Source: Bacteroidales bacterium UBA3297 (GTDB taxonomy: Bacteria; Bacteroidota; Bacteroidia; Bacteroidales; Paludibacteraceae). From it: 64,000 nt of DNA. Position 1 is the first letter of the stretch; each line of letters begins with the position of its first letter. The translations under genes and the position numbers were made by a program. The notes under the pieces are model-generated. The model did not search any database, was not told where the DNA came from, and was given only the letters and a program-made list of their open reading frames with translations. The DNA lies in the NCBI GenBank assembly GCA_002362105.1, contig DETD01000031.1, positions 292,826-356,825 on the forward strand, given 5' to 3'. This document shows, piece after piece, positions 9,054 through 17,647 of the stretch.

Positions 9054-10282
9054 TAGCCGAAGACGCCATCCATTTCTACACCTTACCCAACGGCATACGT
9101 GTGGTACACATACTGAACGATTCGCCAGTGGCATATTGCGGTATGGGCATCCATATTGGCACCCGAAACGAGGAACCTGCCGAAAGCGGTATGGCCCATT
9201 TTATTGAGCACTGTATGTTCAAAGGGACCAAGCACCGTAACGCATGGCATATTCTGAACCGTTTGGAAGATGTGGGTGGCGACATCAACGCCTACACCGA
9301 AAAAGAGGAAACCTTCGTCTACGCCACCGTTCTTGGCGAATACTACGAACGGGCGATGGAACTGGTGACCGACTTGGTAATTAATCCGACGTTTCCCCAA
9401 AACGAACTGGACAAAGAAAAAGACGTTATCATCGACGAGATTAACGCCTATAACGACTCCCCTTCTGAACTGATTTACGACGATTTCGAAGGGCTTTTGT
9501 TCAATGGTTGCACCTTAGGGCGCAATGTGCTGGGCGAGGAAGCTGTTTTAGAAAACTATACAACAGCCGACGCACTCCGTTTCCACCAACGCTGTTATGG
9601 AACCGACCGCATGATTTTCTTCTCGATGGGGCGCATGCCTTTGAAAAAAAGACTGGCACTCGACGACAAGTACCTACGCGAAGTTCCCCAGCGAAACAGT
9701 CTGGCGCAAAACGGAACAGTATCCGACTACAAGGTCCAACATATTGTTTTAGATAAAGACTTACACCAGGTGAACTATCTGGCGGGCACACGGGCCTACA
9801 ATATGAACGACAACCGTCGCTTTCCCTTGGTGTTGATGAACAACATACTGGGAGGTCCCGGGCAGAACAGCCGCCTGAACGTGGCCATCCGCGAACGCGG
9901 TGGCATGTCATATTCTGTAGAGTCAAGCTACACGGCCTACTCCGACGCAGGCATCCTATCGGTTTATTTCAGCACCGACCATAAGCACAAAGACAAGTGT
10001 ATAGACCTACTGATGGCAGAGCTGCGCCGTCTGCGCATCGAAAAACTGACATCAACCCAACTGCACCGTGCCCAAATGCAACTGAAAGGACAAGTTGCCA
10101 TTGCTGAAGAGAACAACGAAAGTCTGGCTCTCGGCATTGCGAAAAATTTCCTCTATTTCGGCGAATTTTCTTCGTTAGAGGAACGTATAAAGCGTATCGA
10201 CGACATTACCGCAGAACAGTTGCAAGAGGTAGCAAATGACCTTTTGGCCGAAGACATGTTGTCTACATTGTTGTATAAGTAA
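9050..10282 (+). CDS. M16-family zinc protease (mitochondrial processing peptidase-like)
   Basis: A 410-residue protein with the inverted zinc motif AHFIEHCMFKGT: His50 and His54 bind zinc, Glu53 is catalytic, and Glu130 lies at the normal spacing for the third ligand. GGDINAYTEKEETFVYA and the downstream GMSYSVESSY strand fit the active M16B clade. No signal peptide is seen, so it is probably cytoplasmic. It overlaps the genes on both sides (four bases with DUF3109, one base with HXXEE). Confidence 0.92.
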   Translation: MIAEDAIHFYTLPNGIRVVHILNDSPVAYCGMGIHIGTRNEEPAESGMAHFIEHCMFKGTKHRNAWHILNRLEDVGGDINAYTEKEETFVYATVLGEYYERAMELVTDLVINPTFPQNELDKEKDVIIDEINAYNDSPSELIYDDFEGLLFNGCTLGRNVLGEEAVLENYTTADALRFHQRCYGTDRMIFFSMGRMPLKKRLALDDKYLREVPQRNSLAQNGTVSDYKVQHIVLDKDLHQVNYLAGTRAYNMNDNRRFPLVLMNNILGGPGQNSRLNVAIRERGGMSYSVESSYTAYSDAGILSVYFSTDHKHKDKCIDLLMAELRRLRIEKLTSTQLHRAQMQLKGQVAIAEENNESLALGIAKNFLYFGEFSSLEERIKRIDDITAEQLQEVANDLLAEDMLSTLLYK

Positions 10283-10788
10283 TGCCAAGTTTTTTCACCA
10301 GTTTAGTTCTTCCTTTCGCATTCGCCTTTATTATCCACGATTCGGAGGAGATCGTTTTCCAGCACAAATGGGTGCTGAAGAACAAAGAAATAATTGCCAA
10401 CCGCTTTCCTTTTTTACAAAAGCCTCTATTCCATCTTGAAAAGATGAATACAGCGGCTTTTGCCATCGCAGCAACAGAAGAATTATTCGCTCTTATTACA
10501 ATAGCGCTGCTAGTATCAGCAGGACTACCAATCTTTATATGGAATGCCATTTCCCTCGCATTCTCATTTCATTTGGTGATACACGTAGCGCAAGGAGCAA
10601 TACTTCGCAGATATGTACCAGGACTTGTTACTTCGCTAGTTTTACTACCGTACGCCTATTATATTTCAAAAACGATTTTCAACGCAATGTCGACTCATGC
10701 ATTTTTCTTATGCGGAGCCACCGGAATAATTGCGATGATGGTGAATTTACTATTCGCCCACTGGCTAGGCCAGAAACTTGCACGTTAG
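10282..10788 (+). CDS. HXXEE-domain integral membrane protein
   Basis: A 168-residue protein with about five membrane helices. The motif HDSEE (His19-Glu22-Glu23) falls in the first helix, and the second conserved region FHLVIHVAQGAILRRYVPGLVTS contains His97 and His101. Both match the HXXEE family (PF13787), named for this motif and of unknown function. The conserved His/Glu residues inside helices suggest a metal site or an intramembrane enzyme (inference). Its start overlaps the stop of the M16 protease gene. It ends 21 bases from the convergent C10 protease gene. Confidence 0.8.
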   Translation: MPSFFTSLVLPFAFAFIIHDSEEIVFQHKWVLKNKEIIANRFPFLQKPLFHLEKMNTAAFAIAATEELFALITIALLVSAGLPIFIWNAISLAFSFHLVIHVAQGAILRRYVPGLVTSLVLLPYAYYISKTIFNAMSTHAFFLCGATGIIAMMVNLLFAHWLGQKLAR

Positions 10789-10809
10789 TTTCTAAGTGTC
10801 AGAGTCAAG

Positions 10810-12189
10810 CTATCTCAGTTCGACCTTCTTCGTAAATCTGTCACCGTTTACAAAACCCGTGAGCACGTAAATGCCCTTTGGCAAACCAGACACATTATTC
10901 ACCCCAGGTCTTATATTTTTAACGACAGCACCCTCACAATTAATCAAATAGAAGTTACAAGCAGTGTTGTCTGCCGACAGACAGACGTTCAGTTGTTCAT
11001 GCGCCGGATTTGGATAAACCTGCACGTTGGGCAGGACATAGTCGTGGGAAACTGAAGTTTGGATACTGTCTAAAAACGATGCTGGCGGTGTTATACCAAT
11101 TAGCGCCTCCTGGTTATAACTGAAGTCGTAACCCTTGTAAGGAACGATTGAATCGATGGAGAAATAACCATTGAGGTCTCCATTCCACCCCCAGTTAAAA
11201 TGAAAGAACCCATCGGCATCGTAGCCGTCGCAAACAAAACAATGACCAACCGTAGCTCCACTACTAGTTCCACTATAAATTAGCGGTCGTCCCTCACTTA
11301 GCTCTTTTTTTATCAGTTCTTTCCACTTTTTAGTAGAATAAGCGCTCCTAATTACCCCCTTAATGGTATTCTTGTCGTAACCGAAATAGGCAGGAAATGC
11401 AAACTCCGCATTTTCAGTAGGGTAATTTTTCTTCACGATTATTCTAGCCTCCGTACCTGATTTTTCGTTACCGAACGCCGACTTTAACGCCATAGCACAA
11501 TCGGCGAGGAGGGTTGCCACCGCATCAACCTGTTCTAGAGAACTTTCAGATGTTAGCGAGACCGGCATCGCCTGCCAATTATAAACCGACTCCTCGAAAC
11601 TTCCGACTATTGCACCATATTTCTTATCGACGTAAGAGATAGAACCAGAACCCCATAAGGGATAGTTCCACTTCTTCATAATAATGCCCATAGCCGTGGC
11701 CACACATCCAACAACAGCGGTATCTCCTTCCTGGCTTACAGGACAATTTACCTTGTAAAGTCCATTTTGCCACCAGTTCGCCTCACACAAAGGGTCAACC
11801 GTATTTTTCAAGGCTTTTAAAGACTTTCCATTCTGCAGTTTCTGGATTTCGTGTGAATGTACAGCATGCTGGTAGCCAAGCATCCAACTCTGGGCATTGG
11901 AAGGAAGACTTTTCCAGTCGAAACGGCCTCTGGCCGCATAGCCCAATATGCCGTTACCCGTGTTTTTTGACACAAGTACATAACCATTACCCTCTCCCAC
12001 ATTGAACGCAAAGAAGTTCAAACTGTCAGGCACATCGGCCAAAGCTATTTCGCCTGGGTCTGCTGAAAATTTATGCGACACGAAAAGAGATACTGCGTGT
12101 TGTGCTTCTTGCAGGTCCTTTTTCTGTGCGTAACAGACATTAGTCCCCAAAACCAGCAGGAAGAGCGACAAATACAAAGTCTTTCCCAT
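10810..12189 (-). CDS. Secreted C10-family cysteine protease (streptopain/SpeB-like) with T9SS sorting domain
   Basis: A 459-residue precursor. Residues 1-21 are a signal peptide ending CYA-QKK. Residues about 25-130 resemble the Spi/propeptide region of C10 proteases. The catalytic Cys162 lies in VVGCVATAMG and the catalytic His316 in TVGHCFVCDGYD; FHFNWGWNG (about 329-337) supplies the conserved Trp. The last 75 residues (VQVYPNPAHEQLNV ... GDRFTKKVELR) are a type A T9SS sorting domain, so the enzyme should reach the cell surface or medium. It is the last gene of a tight minus-strand run, 17 bases after the secreted-protein gene. Confidence 0.92.
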   Translation of the reverse strand: MGKTLYLSLFLLVLGTNVCYAQKKDLQEAQHAVSLFVSHKFSADPGEIALADVPDSLNFFAFNVGEGNGYVLVSKNTGNGILGYAARGRFDWKSLPSNAQSWMLGYQHAVHSHEIQKLQNGKSLKALKNTVDPLCEANWWQNGLYKVNCPVSQEGDTAVVGCVATAMGIIMKKWNYPLWGSGSISYVDKKYGAIVGSFEESVYNWQAMPVSLTSESSLEQVDAVATLLADCAMALKSAFGNEKSGTEARIIVKKNYPTENAEFAFPAYFGYDKNTIKGVIRSAYSTKKWKELIKKELSEGRPLIYSGTSSGATVGHCFVCDGYDADGFFHFNWGWNGDLNGYFSIDSIVPYKGYDFSYNQEALIGITPPASFLDSIQTSVSHDYVLPNVQVYPNPAHEQLNVCLSADNTACNFYLINCEGAVVKNIRPGVNNVSGLPKGIYVLTGFVNGDRFTKKVELR

Positions 12190-12206
12190 AATTTAAAGGA
12201 ATGAGT

Positions 12207-13100
12207 TTAATGGTACGAGAGTGCAGTTGGACACGCATCTAACTTGATGCCGAAAATTTGTCCGTCGGCCGATATTTCGAAAGGTAGTCTGAAGAACATG
12301 CCCAAGCCCCATTTTGCATCAATGTAAAGGCAGAGCGTTCCCATTTCAATCCAATAAGTAAAAACCTCCTGACCCGAGTAGGGATTGAAAATACTCATAT
12401 AACCATGTTGTTCGGGTCCTGAATAAGGAGGCGGTAGCTTTCTACGGTTGCCGGCCAACAACTTTTCCGCCTGCTCAGAGTTCATGAAAACAATATGGTA
12501 ATCACCAAAATCCCAAACTCCTGAAATATCGTTCAGGAGTGAGTCCTTATTTTCAAAAAGGAAATCAGTACCATCTTTCCCCGTGCACTTAAAATTGCTT
12601 TCCGAGCGCTTAATTTGGATAGTTAACAGATTCCCTTCGATAAGGTATTTAAACGGGAAAGCGCTGCTTTTTCCGCCAAACGGAAGGTCGGTCAGGAAAA
12701 GCGAATCAGAAGTCCAAATGCCACCGAGAAAGTTTTTCCCGTCGAAGATAGGCAGCATCCTCTCGCTTATCTCACCCTGGTGTGCCTTGTCTATCTTTTT
12801 CCATGTTTTTAGGGCCTTCTTGTCCTTCGTTTTCGTAAAGTCGAAGCAAAAGGTAGGCACAGTCCTTACAGCATCTTTCCAATCAGCACCCGTGAATTTC
12901 AGGTACGAGGTATTCTCTTTCAACAGATTGAAGTGAACGTCGAAGAGGAGCTGGCTCTTCTGGTAACCATTGGGAGTCAGTTTTAAAATTTCGGAATCAA
13001 CTATCGCAAATTGAATTCCGCCCCATGAGCGTGCAGTTTCTTGAGCAAAACTGTTAGCAAAATAACAACAGAGTGTGGCAAGAAAGAGAAAAATCCTCAT
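12207..13100 (-). CDS. Secreted protein of unknown function, upstream partner of the C10 protease
   Basis: A 297-residue protein with a clear signal peptide (MRIFLFLATLCCYFANSFAQ, cleavage near residue 20). The rest is soluble, aromatic-rich and mainly beta in character, with no membrane helix and no T9SS tail. I do not recognise a family. It sits 12 bases after the PaaK-like gene and 17 bases before the C10 protease gene, so it is almost certainly co-transcribed with both. C10 proteases in other species have linked inhibitors, but this protein is much larger than those, so that role is only a possibility. Confidence 0.75.
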   Translation of the reverse strand: MRIFLFLATLCCYFANSFAQETARSWGGIQFAIVDSEILKLTPNGYQKSQLLFDVHFNLLKENTSYLKFTGADWKDAVRTVPTFCFDFTKTKDKKALKTWKKIDKAHQGEISERMLPIFDGKNFLGGIWTSDSLFLTDLPFGGKSSAFPFKYLIEGNLLTIQIKRSESNFKCTGKDGTDFLFENKDSLLNDISGVWDFGDYHIVFMNSEQAEKLLAGNRRKLPPPYSGPEQHGYMSIFNPYSGQEVFTYWIEMGTLCLYIDAKWGLGMFFRLPFEISADGQIFGIKLDACPTALSYH

Positions 13101-13112
13101 AAACAGAAATCA

Positions 13113-14423
13113 TTAAATTATCTTCTTTCTGTTGTCTATAAACTTAATCGGCTTACGGCTCATTTGCGGGAACTGCATAGCCTGCATCTCGGCTGGAGTA
13201 TGGAAGATGATACGTGGAGCGACACGCACCTTGGCGCGGAACTGATCTTTCAACACCTTCTCGAACTGTTCTGACGGATTACCCGTTCCAATATGGATAG
13301 CGATATCGTCGGTACCCAAATCGTTAGTCGACACTTCAATGATGTAGCCAGCCAAGCCCTGAACATCGTCTAGCACATCAGACAAAGAACTAGGGAAAAG
13401 GGTTGTACCCTTGAACTTTATCATCTGGCCCTTTCTGCCCAATATAGAGCTCAAGCGCATCGTGTTACGTCCACATTTACAAGGTTCCACATGGTGGTAG
13501 CAAACATCACCCGTCTTAAAACGGACTAGAGGGAAGCCCTCAATACCAAGCGTCGTGATAGTAACCTCACCAGGTTGGTCATCGGCAACAGGTTGGTTAT
13601 TCTCGTCGAGGAATTCCACAACAATCAGTTCAGGCTGGTGGTGTCCGCCACAGCCGCATCCACACTCCGAGAAACCAGTCTGCATCTCGGTAGAGGCATA
13701 AGTGGTGAACAGTTGCAGTTCAGGCCAACGGTCATGAATCTTTTGGCTGAGAACTGTAAACGTGAAATCTGGATTTCGGAGCGACTCTCCTATACAGATG
13801 GCTTTCTTCAACGAGCAGTTATGGTAGTCAATACCATGCGCTACCGCATAGTCGATAAGTTTCATCAAGAAAGAAGGAACAACAACACAAGCCGTTGGCT
13901 TTATACGGTTAATAGTGTCCCATTGCAATTCAGGAATTCCGTTTCCAACACGTACAATGCCCGCACCAATACGCACAGCACCCATAAAGTAAGCCAAACC
14001 TGCCATAAAACGGCGGTCGATGGTGGTCATTTCTTGAATAATGTCGCTCTTGGTCAGGCCAGCCGCACTGAAAGTGAGGAATTCGTTATAGGCCAAGCGG
14101 TCAAGGTCGTTCTTGGTCAAACCCACAATAACGGGGTCGCCCATAGTGCCGCTAGTGGTTACAATGTCAGTAATCTCTTCTTTAGATACGCAGTAAAAAT
14201 CTTGATTATATTCCTGCAGTTCCTTTTTAGTGGTAACCGGAATTTTCTGCAAATCGGCAACGGTTTTTATGTCGGCAACATTAATATTGTTTTCGGCAAA
14301 CAAACGTTTGTAGTAAGGAGAATTTTTACTTACATATTCAATAGCTTTCTGTAGGCGTTCGTTTTGGAAAGCTTCAATTTCAGCTTTTGACTTAAACTGT
14401 ATTTCAGTATGTTCCTCAAACAT
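13113..14423 (-). CDS. Phenylacetate-CoA ligase (PaaK)-like adenylate-forming enzyme
   Basis: A 436-residue member of the ANL superfamily. TTSGTMGDPVIVG (about 89-101) is the phosphate-binding loop, TYASTEMQTG (241-250) the A5 motif, and FKTGDVCYH (303-310) the A7-type region. The C-terminal 100 residues are the AMP-binding_C_2 domain. A cysteine/histidine cluster (Cys254, 256, 258; His261-262; Cys315, Cys317 in EPCKCGRN) probably makes a structural metal site, as in other PaaK relatives. The reaction should be ATP-dependent activation of a carboxylate, normally to an acyl-CoA. No phenylacetate catabolism genes are nearby, so the substrate is open. It lies 21 bases downstream of the C45 acyltransferase gene. 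Confidence 0.88.
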   Translation of the reverse strand: MFEEHTEIQFKSKAEIEAFQNERLQKAIEYVSKNSPYYKRLFAENNINVADIKTVADLQKIPVTTKKELQEYNQDFYCVSKEEITDIVTTSGTMGDPVIVGLTKNDLDRLAYNEFLTFSAAGLTKSDIIQEMTTIDRRFMAGLAYFMGAVRIGAGIVRVGNGIPELQWDTINRIKPTACVVVPSFLMKLIDYAVAHGIDYHNCSLKKAICIGESLRNPDFTFTVLSQKIHDRWPELQLFTTYASTEMQTGFSECGCGCGGHHQPELIVVEFLDENNQPVADDQPGEVTITTLGIEGFPLVRFKTGDVCYHHVEPCKCGRNTMRLSSILGRKGQMIKFKGTTLFPSSLSDVLDDVQGLAGYIIEVSTNDLGTDDIAIHIGTGNPSEQFEKVLKDQFRAKVRVAPRIIFHTPAEMQAMQFPQMSRKPIKFIDNRKKII

Positions 14424-14444
14424 GGTATATGTATTTTAGTCTTA

Positions 14445-16193
14445 TTATTTCAGATTCTTCTTTTCAGTCAGAGCCTTTATCTTTTTCTCTATCCGTTCTT
14501 TCTCCATCTGTTTCGGAATGCGGCATTCCAGAGCCTTCTTCCAGAATTTTAGCCGTACAGTGTCGTAACACTCGATGTCGGGACGACAGTCGCCTGCAAG
14601 TTCGTAGGTTTTGTAGAAGTTCGGATTGGACGCTATTAGTCTCTCCACATCGTCATCGTAGATTTCTAACGGATTCTTTTTCTTAAACTGACGAACCAGC
14701 TGGCGATACAGGAGGTAGCCTTTGAAATCGGGGCTGTTTATGAAACTGCTGTCAGCAGCAATGCTCAGTTCGTCAACCGATGCGTTTCCGCGTGCCGCCT
14801 TAGGGTTAGCGAATATCCTACCAAGGTCGTAACAGACGAACTTGCCTTCTTGCCAAGGTGCGGTCGATACCCACATCTGCAGTTTGGTAGCATTGAACAC
14901 GACAGAATGCAGCCCCTGCAATTGGTTAAGGGCTAATTCGTTTCCGTAACCAATGTTGTCGTCTTCTGTTCCTTTTTTATCTCGGAGTATGCATACTGCT
15001 TTTTCCGGAGTTAGAGGAGCCATTTTTTGAACAAGGTCGCTTGCGCGTTTCCAGCGTGCAGGACTGTCGCTGGTCTTTATGTTTTCAATGTTGTTTTCGT
15101 CTTTTTCAAATTCCGGGCTCTGGTAGTGGTTAGAACAGACTATCCATTCTTGTCCTTGCGGAGCCTCGTATAGTGTGCATTGGTCAACGCTCTTCTCAAT
15201 AATGGCAGTGTGTCCATCGCTGGCGGAACCGATGAGGAGGGATTCCGACACAAAGGTGTGTGTGCTGTCGGCAATGGCTTTTGCCTCTGCAATGTTGTGC
15301 GCGTATTGTAGAATGCGGCGTGCCAGAATGGAGATAGGAGTAGCCGAACCAGTTGGCATTGTGCTTTTGGCTGCGTTAATGGTAACGGTCAATCCTTTCT
15401 CGTTCATACCAGAACAAACACCGGTCATACCCGGCCAGGTTACGAATGCAAACTTGTAGCCGGTGGTCGGATTAACGAAAGCCACTTCCTTGTTCTTCGC
15501 AAAGTCGTCGCCCATATAGAAGTCGAAATTGCGACCTACTATCAAATCGCCACCCTCACTGTTTTTGCCCCAGGTTGAGAACGAGGTGCAACCTACCATC
15601 ATGTAGTCTTGCATGGCATGACCAAGGTCGTGCGCGGCATGGAAGTTGAGTTGTCGGTCGTAGGGGTCGCCCACATAGTCGAACTCGTGCGAGCAGGCAT
15701 TCGACATGGCGTAGATTTCCTCAAGGTTTTCCTCCGGGACAAAACTGGTTAAGTTGCGGTTATAGGTCTTGATGAAATACTTTAGCAGGTGCTGGTACTT
15801 TCGGTTGGGAACAAGTTCGTCAATTTGGTTCATAAAGACTTTCTCTTGGTAATAGAGCAAGTCTTTGTTGAGTTTGCCGAAAGCGTCTCCACGCTGAAGA
15901 GCGTCACCCTCAACATAGAGTTCCCAAATACTGTCTTTGCTCTGCTGCATCCAATTGTTGCCAACAAAGGAACCCAGCGAATCGTTCTGGACCTCGGCAG
16001 TTGCTGGGATATCAGTATTCCTTGGGTACTTGATGTCTACGGCAATGTTGTAGTAGACAATGAAGGCTACTACCGACAACGCCAAGATGATGAATGTCCA
16101 TTTTATCGTCTTGAGAATGACTCTAACAACACCCCAACCAAACTTGAAGGCTAAAAGAGCCAAGACAACAAGCAGAGTATAAAGTACCCACAT
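14445..16193 (-). CDS. Membrane-anchored C45-family Ntn acyltransferase/hydrolase
   Basis: A 582-residue protein. Two N-terminal membrane helices (about 3-25 and 29-50) are followed by an extracytoplasmic domain. The motif MVGCTSFSTWGK with Cys202, then GGDLIVGRNFDF, is the hallmark of the C45 acyl-CoA:6-aminopenicillanate acyltransferase-like family. In that family the Cys becomes the N-terminal nucleophile after self-cleavage. GMTGVCSGMNEKGLTV and SSNxY-like CSNHY segments follow. Members cleave or transfer acyl-amide bonds. The gene starts five bases after the hisF stop and precedes the PaaK-like ligase, which could supply an activated acyl donor (inference). The role of the N-terminal 200 residues in front of the nucleophile is unclear. 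Confidence 0.85.
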   Translation of the reverse strand: MWVLYTLLVVLALLAFKFGWGVVRVILKTIKWTFIILALSVVAFIVYYNIAVDIKYPRNTDIPATAEVQNDSLGSFVGNNWMQQSKDSIWELYVEGDALQRGDAFGKLNKDLLYYQEKVFMNQIDELVPNRKYQHLLKYFIKTYNRNLTSFVPEENLEEIYAMSNACSHEFDYVGDPYDRQLNFHAAHDLGHAMQDYMMVGCTSFSTWGKNSEGGDLIVGRNFDFYMGDDFAKNKEVAFVNPTTGYKFAFVTWPGMTGVCSGMNEKGLTVTINAAKSTMPTGSATPISILARRILQYAHNIAEAKAIADSTHTFVSESLLIGSASDGHTAIIEKSVDQCTLYEAPQGQEWIVCSNHYQSPEFEKDENNIENIKTSDSPARWKRASDLVQKMAPLTPEKAVCILRDKKGTEDDNIGYGNELALNQLQGLHSVVFNATKLQMWVSTAPWQEGKFVCYDLGRIFANPKAARGNASVDELSIAADSSFINSPDFKGYLLYRQLVRQFKKKNPLEIYDDDVERLIASNPNFYKTYELAGDCRPDIECYDTVRLKFWKKALECRIPKQMEKERIEKKIKALTEKKNLK

Positions 16194-16198
16194 AAAAT

Positions 16199-16960
16199 TT
16201 ATACAATACGCATTGGAATGTTTTCTCCAGCCAAATAGTTCTTAAGGTCTGGAATAGCGATTTCGTGGAAGTGGAAGATGCTGGCAGCAAGAGCAGCGTC
16301 GGCCTTACCTGTAGTGAACACATCTTTGAAGTGTTCCATTGCACCAGCACCGCCAGAAGCGATGACAGGTATAGAAAGGTCTTCGCTCAAACGTGCTAAG
16401 GCGTCGTTAGCGAAACCTTGCTTCACACCGTCATGGTTCATACTGGTGAAGAGAATTTCGCCAGCGCCACGTTCTTGTGCCTCGCGGGCCCACTCGAAAA
16501 GTTTACGGTCGGTAGCGATACGCCCTCCGTTCAAGTAACAAGTCCATTCACCCGACTCGTCAAGTTTGGCATCGATAGCCACAGTACATACTTGCGAGCC
16601 AAACTGCTTGGCAACTTCGCTAATAAGGTCGGGATTCTTAATGGCCGCCGAGTTAATTGACACCTTGTCTGCACCAGCAGCCAACAGAGTATCAACATCC
16701 TTCAGTTCGTGGATTCCACCACCAACAGTAAACGGGATTGAGATATTTTGTGCGATGCGGGTTACCAACTCTGAGAAAGTTTTACGTCCTTCATGCGAAG
16801 CCGTAATATCAAGGAAGACCAACTCATCGGCCCCTTGGCGGCTGTATTCAGCGCCAAGTTCAACCGGGTCACCCACGTTGCGTATATTTTCAAAATTAAC
16901 ACCTTTAACGGTCTGACCGTTTTTAATGTCAAGACATGGTATAATTCGTTTTGCGAGCAT
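16199..16960 (-). CDS. hisF: Imidazole glycerol phosphate synthase subunit HisF
   Basis: A 253-residue TIM barrel, the cyclase half of IGP synthase. It uses ammonia from HisH to turn PRFAR into imidazole glycerol phosphate and AICAR in histidine synthesis. IIPCLDIKNGQTVKGVNF carries catalytic Asp11, VGGGIHELKDV and VIASGGAGAMEHF are the phosphate-binding loops, and IDAK is present. It starts 11 bases after hisH. hisA, which normally lies between hisH and hisF, is missing at this locus. Confidence 0.97.
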   Translation of the reverse strand: MLAKRIIPCLDIKNGQTVKGVNFENIRNVGDPVELGAEYSRQGADELVFLDITASHEGRKTFSELVTRIAQNISIPFTVGGGIHELKDVDTLLAAGADKVSINSAAIKNPDLISEVAKQFGSQVCTVAIDAKLDESGEWTCYLNGGRIATDRKLFEWAREAQERGAGEILFTSMNHDGVKQGFANDALARLSEDLSIPVIASGGAGAMEHFKDVFTTGKADAALAASIFHFHEIAIPDLKNYLAGENIPMRIV

Positions 16961-16971
16961 GAGAGTCAGTT

Positions 16972-17574
16972 TTAAAGGTCAAGAAAATTCTTAAGCACTG
17001 TTTCACCAACGCTTCCACTCTTCTCTGGGTGGAACTGCACGGCATAGAAGTTGTCGCGGTGCAAGGCGGCACTATAGTCGTTGATGTAGTTGGTGGTCGC
17101 AATGGTATTTGCGCCTACAGTTGCATAGTAGCTATGAACGTAGTAAAAATACGGGTCCTTCTTCAAACCCTTGAAAAGCGGGCATCCATCGGCAGGAGCT
17201 ATCGTATTCCAACCCATGTGTGGCACTTTGTTGATTTGAGCGTTAGGCTCGAACTTCTGAACAGTTTCGTTAAAGATGCCCAAACATTCAACCAACCCGT
17301 TATCGGCCTCCGTGCTACTTTTGCACATTAACTGCATACCTATGCAGATGCCCAAAACAGGTTGCTTTAAATCGACAATCAGTTCATCAAGTTTATGCTC
17401 ACGCAAGTATTTCATGGTGGTTTCCGCCTCGCCAACGCCAGGGAAGATGACCTTGTCGGCCGACTTGATGATTTCAGGTTCGCCGGTAATCTCAGCCTGC
17501 GCACCAATCCGTTTCATGGCATTATCGACGGAGCGGATATTGCCGGCATTGTATTTAATGATGGCTACTTTCAT
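16972..17574 (-). CDS. hisH: Imidazole glycerol phosphate synthase glutaminase subunit HisH
   Basis: A 200-residue class I glutamine amidotransferase that feeds ammonia to HisF. Cys77 in LGICIGMQLM is the nucleophile, and QFHPEKSG holds His182 and Glu184 of the triad. VPHMGWNTI is the conserved interface segment. The close fit to ordinary HisH sequences argues against the WbuY-type LPS-modifying paralogue. A promoter (TTG-N21-TAAATTTG) lies directly upstream, so hisH probably leads the run down to the C10 protease. Confidence 0.96.
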   Translation of the reverse strand: MKVAIIKYNAGNIRSVDNAMKRIGAQAEITGEPEIIKSADKVIFPGVGEAETTMKYLREHKLDELIVDLKQPVLGICIGMQLMCKSSTEADNGLVECLGIFNETVQKFEPNAQINKVPHMGWNTIAPADGCPLFKGLKKDPYFYYVHSYYATVGANTIATTNYINDYSAALHRDNFYAVQFHPEKSGSVGETVLKNFLDL

Positions 17575-17600
17575 CTGTATATTATTGTTTCTTAATTAAG

Positions 17601-17632
17601 CAAATTTACTCAAAAGGAACGGCAAAAACCAA
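17601..17632 (-). promoter_or_regulatory. Promoter of the hisH operon
   Basis: Minus-strand TTG (17630-17632), a 21-base spacer and TAAATTTG (17601-17608), an exact TAnnTTTG. It lies about 30 bases before hisH and between mnmA and hisH, so the his-C45-PaaK-C10 run can be transcribed without mnmA. Confidence 0.6.
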
Positions 17633-17647
17633 TCCTATACACGTGTT

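Noticed and set aside
16199..17574. HisH/HisF as WbuY/WbuZ-type LPS amidation enzymes
   Set aside because: Both proteins keep the ordinary histidine-pathway residues and lengths, and no LPS-sugar genes lie beside them.
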